Assembly: GCA_963695155.1 (NCBI GenBank)
Contig: CAVOGD010000006.1
Location: 372,001 to 436,000, forward strand
Reading direction: 5' to 3'
Length of the DNA stretch: 64,000 nt
Source: SG8-30 sp963695155
GTDB lineage: Bacteria > Pseudomonadota > Gammaproteobacteria > Steroidobacterales > Steroidobacteraceae
Part shown: piece by piece, positions 18,604 to 26,302 of the stretch
Position numbering within the stretch: the first letter of the stretch is position 1
Layout: each line of letters begins with the position of its first letter
Position numbers and translations under genes: made by a program
The notes under the pieces: generated by a model
Told to the model about the DNA's origin: nothing
The model's input: the letters and a program-made list of their open reading frames with translations, nothing else
The model's database searches: none

Positions 18604-19575
18604 CTACAGCGGCGGCAACACCATCGGCCGGTAGCCCGGCCGCCTCGGCACCGGCGTCTTGAAGTCGTCGGGCTTGACGACCAGCACGTCGCACGGCAGG
18701 CGATCGATCACGCGCTCGGCCGTGCTGCCGATGAACAGGCGCTTCAGGCCGCTGCGGGATACTGCGCCCATGACCACGACGACGGCCTTGATGTCCCTGG
18801 CCACCGCCGGAATCTCGCGCACCGGGCTGCCGGGCCGCACGTGCCTGCGCTTCGCGGTCAGCGAATGCGGCTTGAGCAGCGCGTCGCAGGCCTTGCGCAC
18901 TTCCTTGAGCTGCAGCTCCGTGACGCTGACCGGCAGCGACACGGTATCCAGCAGCGCGCCCGAGCTGAACGGGGTGCCGAGCAGGTAGCTGTGCACCGCG
19001 TGCAGCTGGCCGTTGAAGGTCGCCGCCAGTTCGCTGCCGATGGCCAGGATGCGCTCGTCGAGATTCTGCGGCTTCGCATGCGCATGCATGGGATCCACGG
19101 CGGCGAGCACACGACCGCGGTCGTAGGGACGCGCGGTCTTCACGAACAGCACCGGGCACGGGCAGAGCCTGATGAGCTGCCAGTCGGTGTTGGTCAGCAG
19201 GACCCGGGCCGCACGCGTGTGCCGGTGGCTCTCGGCGACCACCAGGTCGATCTTCTCGCGCATCACCTCGCGCACGAGGCTCTCGTAGACCGGATAGTCC
19301 CAGCGTGCGCGCACGCGGATTTTCAGCCCGTCCTTTTCCAGCGGGGCCGCCATCCTGGCCAGCTGGTCCCGCGGCACGTTCACCGCCGCCTCGATGTCCT
19401 TCTGCAGGACGTCCGGGCTGTAGAACCGCTCGCCCGCGACATACGGGCTGTAGATGCTGTGGAACAACGTGATGGTGGCGTCCGACTTGCGCGCGATGAC
19501 GGCGGCCTTGTCCAGCGCCGGCGATTTCTTCGCGGACAGGTCGGCCATGGCGACCAGAATGTGCCTGACTTTCAT
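18604..19575 (-). CDS. Tandem universal stress protein (UspE-like)
   Basis: 323 residues containing two UspA domains. The first opens with MKVRHILVAMADLS and the second near residue 165 (RVLAAVDPMHAH). The second domain ends with the ATP-binding-type Usp signature VVMGAVSRSGLKRLFIGSTAERV followed by CDVLVVKPDDF. Size and two-domain layout match UspE. These cytoplasmic proteins contribute to stress and stationary-phase survival. It is convergent with the APH/AAA fusion gene. Confidence 0.9.
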   Translation of the reverse strand: MKVRHILVAMADLSAKKSPALDKAAVIARKSDATITLFHSIYSPYVAGERFYSPDVLQKDIEAAVNVPRDQLARMAAPLEKDGLKIRVRARWDYPVYESLVREVMREKIDLVVAESHRHTRAARVLLTNTDWQLIRLCPCPVLFVKTARPYDRGRVLAAVDPMHAHAKPQNLDERILAIGSELAATFNGQLHAVHSYLLGTPFSSGALLDTVSLPVSVTELQLKEVRKACDALLKPHSLTAKRRHVRPGSPVREIPAVARDIKAVVVVMGAVSRSGLKRLFIGSTAERVIDRLPCDVLVVKPDDFKTPVPRRPGYRPMVLPPL

Positions 19576-19782
19576 GGTGGCACCCCTTGCCAGCGCTGCG
19601 ATGGCGCGCAGCCGTCGGCTTCAGCCTAGACCCGGTGCAACCCGCTGTCACCGGCACTTGTGCCTAAAGCCGCGTGGCGCTTACCTATTTTCTGCGATGG
19701 GCGGCGAATGGACCGCCTCGGCGCGGCTGGCGGCCGGCGTTGGGCGGATCCGGCCATGCAAGAAACGGCGCCTGACGTACGA

Positions 19783-19808
19783 CGGGCCGGGTCCCATGAC
19801 CCGGCCCG
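19783..19808 (-). terminator. Hairpin terminator downstream of tRNA-Met
   Basis: A perfect 11-bp stem (19783-19793 and 19798-19808) with a 4-nt loop starts 13 nt past the tRNA 3' end on the leftward strand. Position and stem strength suggest transcription termination; there is no long T run. Confidence 0.6.
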
Positions 19809-19820
19809 CGTTCGATGCAA

Positions 19821-19897
19821 TGGTGGCTAGGGGCGGGATCGAACCGCCGACCCCGGGGTTATGAATCCCGTGCTCTAACCAGCTGAGCTACCTAGCC
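19821..19897 (-). tRNA. tRNA-Met (CAU), CCA encoded
   Basis: The 77-nt cloverleaf includes an encoded 3' CCA. The acceptor stem GGCTAGG/CCTAGCC, D stem GCTC/GAGC and T stem GGCGG/CCGCC (loop TTCGATC) are complete. The anticodon loop TTCATAA reads CAU. GGCTA at the 5' end and the overall layout match elongator tRNA-Met of E. coli rather than initiator or Ile2. The last anticodon-stem pair (31-39) is A-C, a mismatch. Confidence 0.93.
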
Positions 19898-20055
19898 ACG
19901 CGGTGGGAAGGTCAACCTCGGGGAGCGCGGATTCTCGGCGTGGCCGCCCGGCCTGTCAAGGCGAGGCGTCCCGGTGCGGGGTCATTCCCAGGGCGGGAAG
20001 CCGCCCTCTGCGGCCAGCGCGTCCATGCAGGCACGATAGGCGTCCATGAAGCCGT

Positions 20056-21688
20056 TCACTGCGCCGGCTTGCCGGCCTTGCGGCGACGGCCGGGCGTCTT
20101 GCGCTTCGCCTTCACGACACCGTCGGGCTTGCCCTTGCCCTTGCGCTTCGCCTTCACGGCGCCGCCGGTCTTGCCCTTGCCCTTGCCCTTGCGCTTCGCC
20201 GCCGCGGCCACGCCGGGCTTGCGCTTCGCGCGCGGCTTGCGGGCGGCCGGCTTGCGCACCGCCCGGGGCGCCGCCGCCTCGAGCTCCGCCAGCGCGTCGG
20301 CCGTATAGACGGCCAGTTTCTGCAGGTGCGGCAGCGTGTCGCGGCAGCCGACGAACGCGAAGTTGAAGGTATCGGCATAGCTCTGGCAGGTGATGTTGAG
20401 CGCCAGGCCGTGCGCGATCAGCGAGATCGGGTAGATCGCATCGAGGCGCGCGCCGCGGAAATACAGCGGCCGGTCCGGGCCCGGCACGTTGGACACCGTG
20501 ACGTTGAACATCGGCCGCGTGCGTCCGCCCAGCGGCGTCAGCATCGAGATGATGCTCGGCGCCATCAGCAGCATCGTGTACTGGGTCATCGCGCTGCGCG
20601 GCAGGCCCTGCACGTGGTGCTTGGCGCGCCGGGTCGAGGCGGTGATCGCCGCCAGCCGCTCGAGCGGGTCCTCGATGTCGGTGCCCATGGTGGCGATGAT
20701 GAAGGTGATCGCATTGCCGGCGCCTTCGTCGTCCGCCGGCCGCACCGAGACGGGCACGCCGGCCGTCAGCGACTTGTCCGGCAGCAACCCGTCGTCGAGC
20801 AGGAAGCGCCGCAGGGCGCCGCCTGCGAGCGCCAGCACCAGGTCGTTCAGCGTGCATCCCGCCGCCTGGCTGAGCGCCTTGAGACGCGCCAGCGAGAACT
20901 GCTGGGTGGCCACGCGGCGCTGGCCGCGGATGCGGCGCATTGAGGCTCGATTTCGGCGCATCGAACGGCACCACCAGCGCGTCGTCCGGGTCGCCGGTCG
21001 AACTCACCATGGCGGCGAAGGCGAGCGCGAGCTGCGGCGCCGTGCGCAGCTGGCCGCCCACCGACTCCACCACGTCGCGCAACGCACCCTCCAGCGACAG
21101 GCGCGGCTGCGGCTTGGCCGGGCCGCGCGGCTTCGGCGCGTCCGGGCCCCAGAACGGCCGCAGGTTCCGGCTCCTGGCCCGGTTGTCCGACATGGAGTTC
21201 ATCAGCATGCGCACGCCGCTGATGCCGTCCAGCAGCGAATGGTGCATCTTGATGTACAGCGCGAAGCGGCCGCCGTGCAGCCCCTCGATCAGGTGCAGTT
21301 CCCACGGCGGGCGGCTCATGTCCAGCGGCTGGCTGTGCAGGCGCGCGATCAACTGGCCCAGTTCGCGTTCGCCGCCGGGGTGCGGCAGCGCCTCGTGGCG
21401 CAGGTGGAACTCCAGGTCGACCGTCTCCTCCTCCACCCAGGTCGGCAGCAGGTGGCCGAGGCCGATCGGCCGCAGCCGCAGGTTCCACGGCGGCATGAAC
21501 TCGCGGTGCGCACGCATGTCCGCAATCAGCGATTTCAGGAACTCCGGCGGCTCGTCGTCCGGCAGCGAGAACATCAGGAGCCCCGCGATGTGCATCGGCG
21601 TGTCGCGCGACTCCACCTGCACCCAGGAGGCGTCAAGCGGGTTGAGGGAATGCACTTTCACGTCAGGCTCCGGGAACTCGGCCGGCAT
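20056..21688 (-). pseudogene. Wax ester synthase / diacylglycerol acyltransferase, frameshifted
   Basis: WS/DGAT family (bifunctional acyl-CoA:alcohol/diacylglycerol O-acyltransferase), forming storage wax esters or triacylglycerols at the membrane. From the ATG at 21688, the N-terminal part has the active-site motif HHSLLDG at residues 149-155 and PLDMSRPPWELHLIEGL. The C-terminal part has VSNVPGPDRPLYFRGARL. The two halves are in different frames: near 20945 one extra C makes SSLNA run out of frame with RIRGQRRVATQ. Corrected length is about 543 residues. The C-terminus is a roughly 65-residue Lys/Arg/Ala/Gly-rich tail. It may be a true pseudogene, a programmed shift or a sequencing error. 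Confidence 0.85.
20101..20235 (-). repeat. Lys/Gly-rich coding repeat in the WS/DGAT tail
   Basis: Direct repeats of a segment encoding KRKGKGK and VKAKRK units occur about every 45 nt (roughly 20130-20152 and 20173-20200). The DNA copies are nearly identical, pointing to recent internal duplication. They encode the basic C-terminal extension of the acyltransferase. Confidence 0.6.
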
Positions 21689-21785
21689 ACAGTGTAACCC
21701 CCGGCGCTGGCCGGTTGGCTGCCGCCGCGGTGCGGTGCCGCGACCGCGCGTAGTCCTACGGTCGGCGGCGGGCCGCCCGGCAGCG

Positions 21786-21791
21786 TAGAAT
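21786..21791 (+). promoter_or_regulatory. Possible -10 element (TAGAAT) upstream of tnaA
   Basis: TAGAAT lies 33 nt before the start codon. No recognisable -35 hexamer is seen. The same TAGAAT box recurs upstream of ppiB and yqhA at similar distances. Confidence 0.35.
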
Positions 21792-21823
21792 CGCCGCGGC
21801 GCCGTCCCTGTCCTGGAGTCACC

Positions 21824-23194
21824 ATGCGCACCATCATCGAGCCGTTCCGCATCAAGGTCGTCGAGCCGTTTCGCGTGACGACCGCCGAGGAGCGGCGGCG
21901 CCTGCTGGAGCAGGCGTCCTGGAACCTGTTCGGCCTGCACGCCGACGACGTCATGATCGACCTGCTGACGGACTCCGGCACCAGCGCCATGAGCGCCGAG
22001 CAATGGGCGGCCGTCATGCGCGGCGACGAGTCCTACGCCGGCTCACCCTCCTACTACCGGTTCGAGTCGGCAGTGCGCGAGTTGATGCCGTTCAAGCACG
22101 TGATCCCGACCCACCAGGGCCGCGCCGCCGAGGCCATCCTGTTCCTGCTGACCGGCGGGCCGGGCAAGGTCATCCCCTCCAACACGCACTTCGACACGAC
22201 GCGGGCCAACATCGAGGCCAGCGGCGCGGAAGCCGTGGACCTGGTCACGCCCGAGGCGGCGAACCCCGACAGCCGGTACCCGTTCAAGGGCAACATGGAC
22301 CTGGCGCGGCTCGAACAGCTGCTGGCCAGGGACGCCGACCGCGTGCCGCTGGTCATGGTCACCATCACCAATAACGCCGGCGGCGGGCAACCGGTGAGCC
22401 TGGAGAACCTGCGCGCGGTCGCCGGGCTCGCGCACCGGTTCGGCAAGCCCCTGTTCATAGACGCCTGCCGGTTCGCCGAGAACGCCTACCTGATCAAGTG
22501 CCGCGAACCCGGCCAGTCCGGCCGTTCAGTGCCGGACATCGTGCGCGACATGTTCGCGCTGGCCGACGGCATGACCATGAGCGCCAAGAAAGACGCCTTC
22601 GCCAACATCGGCGGCTGGCTGGCCATGAACGACGACGCGCTGGCCGGGCGCGCCCGCGACCGCCTGATCCTCACCGAGGGCTTCCCGACCTACGGCGGCC
22701 TGGCCGGCCGCGACCTGGATGCGATCGCGCAGGGCCTGCGTGAGATCGTGGACGAGGATTACCTGCGTTACCGCATGCGGACCGCCGAGTACATCGGCGA
22801 GCGGTTGCTCAAGCTCGGCGTGCCGATCGTGCAGCCGACCGGCGGCCACGCGGTGTTCGTGGACGCCCGGCGCTTCCTGCCGCACATCCCGCCGCTGCAG
22901 TACCCGGGGCAGTCGCTGGCCGTCGCGCTCTACGAGTTCGGCGGCGTGCGCGCCTGCGAGATCGGCACCGTCATGTTCGGCCGCCACCCGGATGGCAGCG
23001 AGTGGCCCGCTGCGATGGACCTGGTGCGCATGGCGATGCCGCGCCGCGTGTACACGCAGTCGCACGCGGACTACCTGCTGGAGGTGTTCGAGCAGATCGT
23101 CGCGGAGCGCGACAAGCTGCCGGGGTACAGGATTGTCTGGCAGCCGGAGCGGCTGAGGCATTTCACGGCGAAGTTCGAGCCGCTCGACAGGTGA
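21824..23194 (+). CDS. tnaA: Tryptophanase (tryptophanase/tyrosine phenol-lyase family)
   Basis: PLP-dependent beta-eliminating lyase, 456 residues. GRAAEAILFLLTG binds the cofactor phosphate, IDACRFAENAYLIKCRE and TMSAKKDAFANIGG (Schiff-base Lys at 255/256) are family signatures. Tryptophanase is favoured over tyrosine phenol-lyase because the segment RACEIGTVMFGR has Ile where TPL has its tyrosine-binding Arg, and because VYTQSHADYL and LRHFTAKFE follow the TnaA pattern. GGAG precedes the ATG at good spacing. No tnaC-like leader peptide or tnaB permease is present, so regulation probably differs from E. coli. Indole plus pyruvate from Trp is the expected reaction. Confidence 0.88.
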   Translation: MRTIIEPFRIKVVEPFRVTTAEERRRLLEQASWNLFGLHADDVMIDLLTDSGTSAMSAEQWAAVMRGDESYAGSPSYYRFESAVRELMPFKHVIPTHQGRAAEAILFLLTGGPGKVIPSNTHFDTTRANIEASGAEAVDLVTPEAANPDSRYPFKGNMDLARLEQLLARDADRVPLVMVTITNNAGGGQPVSLENLRAVAGLAHRFGKPLFIDACRFAENAYLIKCREPGQSGRSVPDIVRDMFALADGMTMSAKKDAFANIGGWLAMNDDALAGRARDRLILTEGFPTYGGLAGRDLDAIAQGLREIVDEDYLRYRMRTAEYIGERLLKLGVPIVQPTGGHAVFVDARRFLPHIPPLQYPGQSLAVALYEFGGVRACEIGTVMFGRHPDGSEWPAAMDLVRMAMPRRVYTQSHADYLLEVFEQIVAERDKLPGYRIVWQPERLRHFTAKFEPLDR

Positions 23195-23367
23195 ACCCGC
23201 GGCGTTCCGGGCGTGTCCGGGCGTGGGCGGCGCAGTGATGGCCGCCGCATCCCATGATCCGGTTAGATCACCTTCAGGCAAGGCCAGCCAGGTACTTACG
23301 ACCCGGGTGGGTGCTTATCGGGCCGAAAAGGCGTATTACTAAAGGGCACTTTCAACACCCAATTAGA

Positions 23368-23374
23368 GTTAGGT
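23368..23374 (+). other. Integron core site (GTTAGGT) opening the cassette array
   Basis: The GTTRRRY-type core site lies 7 nt before the first cassette gene. No partner core site of an attC hairpin is recognisable upstream, so this may be an attI-like insertion point, or the end of an eroded attC. The region 23195-23367 between tnaA and this site holds no gene and no integrase. Confidence 0.45.
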
Positions 23375-23380
23375 GCTTCT

Positions 23381-23824
23381 ATGGCCCAAGTCGTCATTCG
23401 GGGAGGCAAAGAAGAGTCGGTGTGCATCGACCTACCCGATGCGATTGCAAATCCCCACGGCTGCTACGGCATGCCGACGGAGGTTATTGTTGCCGGGTTC
23501 TCGGCTCGCGCGGTACCGGCGTTGGAGCTGGCTGACCTGGAGGGCTTTCAGCGCCAGCTCCTTGCCCTCTACGAGTCACTCAGTGGTGCGGCCGTGCTAG
23601 ATCCCGGCGAAGGTCAGTTGTCGCTCCAAATCTCAGCGGAGAGGCTGGGGGCAATGGTGGTTAAGGGGCGCCTAGATGATCGAAGTCATGGGCTCGGTGG
23701 CACCGGGCTGACGTTTGAATTTGCTACTGACCAAACCTACCTTCGGGAGCCGCTGGCGATACTCACGGCATACCTTGAAAGTCCTCCCTTGGAAGCACCT
23801 AACATCTCGTTGGAGCGGCGGTGA
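23381..23824 (+). CDS. Cassette 1 protein, unknown (possibly WapI/DUF6228-like)
   Basis: 147 residues, first gene of the cassette array, with its stop inside the following attC as is usual for cassettes. No signal peptide or membrane segment. The pattern MPTEVIVAGFSA, GFQRQLLALYESLSG and FEFATDQTYLREPLAIL is reminiscent of small immunity-like proteins (WapI/DUF6228), recalled from memory and uncertain. Lower GC than the flanks supports horizontal origin. Confidence 0.7.
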   Translation: MAQVVIRGGKEESVCIDLPDAIANPHGCYGMPTEVIVAGFSARAVPALELADLEGFQRQLLALYESLSGAAVLDPGEGQLSLQISAERLGAMVVKGRLDDRSHGLGGTGLTFEFATDQTYLREPLAILTAYLESPPLEAPNISLERR

Positions 23825-23882
23825 TCGATAAAGTGCTCACTTCTATGCGTCGGCGTGCCGCCGCTCAACTCGGGCGTTAGGC
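23797..23882 (+). other. attC recombination site 1
   Basis: The site runs from ACCTAAC (23797-23803) to GTTAGGC (23876-23882), 86 bp. The inner arms are TTGGAGCGGCGG and CCGCCGCTCAA: fully complementary apart from one unpaired G on the left arm. That extrahelical base is the hallmark by which IntI recognises the folded strand of attC. Confidence 0.85.
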
Positions 23883-23900
23883 CATATCCGGGTTACCACT

Positions 23901-24278
23901 ATGATTGACCGGGCAGCATTCTGCAGAACTCTCTTGTTGCTCACTTGCTGCAACACGGCGATCTCTATGGCCGCCGACAACGGCACCTGTTCCGCGACGG
24001 GAAACGAGGTGGCAAAGCTCATGACTACAACAAAGATCGCCCTTGTCACAGAGCTTGAAGTGCCGGCTGCTGACTTTAAGTCGGATGGAGATCCCAATTC
24101 GCTGGAGATTGTGTTCTTCGAGAAGAAGGGCGCAAAGAGTCGGGTGTCTGGGGACGGGGAGGTCATCTTCTTGGCGCCACGAGCGCCCGATAAGGTACTG
24201 GAGGAGGCGACCATCCAGGCATTTGCTATCAAGATCGTGCTTAGAAAGGCTGCCGACACTGGCTGCAAGCTGCCCTAA
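23901..24278 (+). CDS. Cassette 2 protein, predicted exported, unknown
   Basis: 125 residues. The N-terminus AFCRTLLLLTCCNTAISMAA looks like a signal peptide with cleavage near residue 25. The mature part (about 100 residues) has two Cys and a mixed alpha/beta look (TKIALVTELEVPAADF, NSLEIVFFEKKG). No family recognised. The gene lies wholly between two attC sites, about 20 nt after the core site. Confidence 0.65.
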   Translation: MIDRAAFCRTLLLLTCCNTAISMAADNGTCSATGNEVAKLMTTTKIALVTELEVPAADFKSDGDPNSLEIVFFEKKGAKSRVSGDGEVIFLAPRAPDKVLEEATIQAFAIKIVLRKAADTGCKLP

Positions 24279-24299
24279 TGTGTTTGTCTTCACCTTAAG

Positions 24300-24387
24300 G
24301 CCTAACTTGTCGCTGGAGTAGAGCCGTGACACATAAGCTGCATCCTTCATGCGCTGGCGCGCGGCCTGCTCAGCTAGTGCGTTAGGC
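24300..24387 (+). other. attC recombination site 2
   Basis: The site runs from GCCTAAC (24300-24306) to GTTAGGC (24381-24387), 88 bp, with perfectly complementary outer core sites. Inner left arm GCTGGAGTAG pairs with the complement of CTGCTCAGC except for one extra G on the left, the same extrahelical base as in site 1, plus one G-T-type mismatch. Confidence 0.85.
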
Positions 24388-24399
24388 ACGACAAGAGAG

Positions 24400-24988
24400 A
24401 TGGAAAACACTTGCCGTCTCTACACAGACCTGGCGTGGTTGTGGCCGCTGTGGGGCGATGCCGCCACGAGTACGCGCACTACTGCCGGCACGTTACAGGC
24501 CTGATACGCCGGCACGCCAGGCGCCCGGCAGATACGTTGCTGGACATTGGATGTGGCGGTGGGAAGAACGTCCTGAACCTGAAGAACGAGTTCAATATCA
24601 CAGGTGTCGATCTCAGTTCCACGATGCCGTGAAGGCAGGCTTGCCGAAGTGTACGGATCTGAGGCTTTCGACGAACGGCGCAAGGAGCGAAGCTCGGCTT
24701 TCGAGGCATCGTTCCACGGGCAGCTGAAGCCTGGCCGTGGTCGCTACGCATTACGACCGAGACCTTCCAGCAGACGGACCACATGACCCGGTCAACGCGC
24801 GACGGACTGGATCGTCGAGAACGTGTCGCCGACCCACGGATGCGAGGATGCGAAACGACGATCCCAGACCACACGCCTTCGAGAAATTGGCTGGGTACTC
24901 TGACGGTTTCAGGATTCGCCAGGCCATCTCCGCAATCGTTCTTGTCTTCTTGGTATTTCTTCCGGCGCGTGAGGTGCGGATCAGTTAA
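24400..24988 (+). pseudogene. Cassette 3: degraded SAM-dependent methyltransferase
   Basis: The ATG at 24400 begins MENTCRLYTDLAWLWPLWGD, then the frame shifts near 24465 into EYAHYCRHVTGLIRRHARRP and TLLDIGCGGGKNVLNL, the SAM-binding motif I, followed by ITGVDLSS. A stop follows at once, and homologous-looking pieces (HDAVKAGLPKC, then VVATHYDRDLPAD) continue in other frames. At least two indels are needed to join them. The gene is probably dead, or the assembly is wrong here. Confidence 0.65.
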
Positions 24989-25007
24989 GGTGCAAAGTCG
25001 AACGAAG

Positions 25008-25049
25008 CGCTAACCAGCCACCTTGTAACAAGCGCATGCAGCGTTAGAA
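25008..25049 (+). other. Possible degenerate attC closing the array
   Basis: CGCTAAC (25008-25014) and GTTAGAA (25043-25049) resemble outer core sites but do not fully pair and deviate from consensus. The interior holds a short palindrome, CTTGT-A-ACAAG. GC content rises to the chromosomal level right after it, so it marks the likely array boundary. Confidence 0.35.
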
Positions 25050-25080
25050 AGCAGTTCTTGGCGCTGCACGGTTGGAGACC

Positions 25081-25722
25081 ATGGATCACTCGACCAGATT
25101 CTGGAACAGGATTGCGGACCGCTATTCGCGGCAGCCCATCGCGGATGAAGCGACCTACCAGAAGAAACTCCAGCTCACCCGCGAGTACTTCCGGCCCGAC
25201 ATGGAGGTGCTGGAGTTCGGCTGCGGCACGGGCTCGACCGCCCTGCTGCATGCGCCCCATGTGAAGCACATCCTCGCCACCGACATCGCCCCGAGGATGA
25301 TCGAGATCGCACGCAGCAAGGCGGTGGCGCAGGGCATCGAAAACGTCACGTTCGAATGCGCGGCCATCGACACATTCAGTGCTCCGCCTCAGGGCTTCCA
25401 TGCCGTGCTGGGGCTCAACATCCTGCACCTGGTGGCCGACCGGGACGAGGTCATCGCCAGGGTCCACCGGATGCTCAGGCCGGGAGGCGTGTTCGTCACG
25501 GGCACGGCGTGCATCGCGGACATGACGTGGATCTTCAGGGCCATCGTGCCGGTCGGGCGATTCCTGCGCCTGATACCAGTGGTCAGGGTGTTCACGGCCA
25601 GGGAACTGGAGTCCAGCCTGACCCGTGCCGGGTTTTCAATCGAACACGTGTGGCAGCCGGGCAAGAACAAGGCGCTGTTCATCGTGGCGAAGAAGGCCGT
25701 CCTAGCGAGCCACGCGCGCACG
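25081..25722 (+). CDS. Class I SAM-dependent methyltransferase
   Basis: Cytoplasmic methyltransferase of about 210 residues. MEVLEFGCGTGSTALLHAP is motif I, ILATDIAPRMIEIARSKA is motif II and HRMLRPGGVFVTGTACI is the post-motif strand. Close relatives end around FIVAKK, just where this one does (about 25700). Here the frame carries on without a stop into the GNAT gene (ATG 25723), so the end given is the domain limit, not a stop codon. The substrate is unknown; small-molecule targets are typical. A TTG at 25072 is a weaker alternative start. Confidence 0.75.
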
Positions 25723-26239
25723 ATGACGCTGCAGCGAATCGTAATCAGGGACGAGACCGCGGCGGATATCGCCGCCATTGACGAGGTGACCGTCGCGGCC
25801 TTCGCGACGCTGGAGATCAGCAACCACACGGAGCAGTTCATCATCAGGGCGCTGCGTGCCGCGGGGGCCTTGACCTTGTCGTTGGTGGCGGAAGTGGATG
25901 GCCGTGTCGATCGGGCACGTCGCGGCCTCGCCGGTGACCATTTCCGACGGCACCGGGGACTGGTACGGCCTCGGTCCGCTCTCGGTACTGCCGGAATGCC
26001 AGCGCCGCGGGACCGGCAAGGCCCTGATGCGGGAAGTGCTCTCGCGCCTTGAGAAGCTAGGCGCGAAGGGCTGCTGCCTGGTGGGGCATCCGCAGTACTA
26101 CACGAAGTTCGGATTCAGGAGCGTGGCCGGCCTCGTCTACGAGGGGGTGCCGCCGGAGGTCTTCGTCGCCCGTTCATTCGACGGACATCTTCCCCAAGGC
26201 GAGGTCGTGTTTCACGAAGGATTCAAGGCAGTAGAGTGA
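25723..26239 (+). pseudogene. GNAT-family N-acetyltransferase (YhbS-like), frameshifted
   Basis: The first part, MTLQRIVIRDETAADIAAID to TLSLVAEVDGRV, is the N-terminus of a YhbS-type acetyltransferase. One extra G at about 25909 throws it out of frame. The rest continues in the next frame as IGHVAASPVTISDGTG, YGLGPLSVLPECQRRGTG (acetyl-CoA loop) and GHPQYYTKFGFRS. Corrected length about 172 residues. In the raw sequence its N-terminus is fused in frame to the upstream methyltransferase. Two indels, or one indel plus a natural fusion, would explain the layout. Confidence 0.75.
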
Positions 26240-26302
26240 CCGCGACCAGCGTGGCGGCCTGAGACCGTCGCGGGCCGCGGCCACGACGGGCGCTCGTCCC
26301 GG

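Noticed and set aside
19982..20057. Short protein-like tail reading MDAYRACMDALAAEGG on the minus strand after the WS/DGAT stop
   Set aside because: Only about 20 codons, in the shadow frame of the tail; too short to call.
23195..25080. Integron integrase gene
   Set aside because: All frames examined; no tyrosine-recombinase motif in the array or neighbours.
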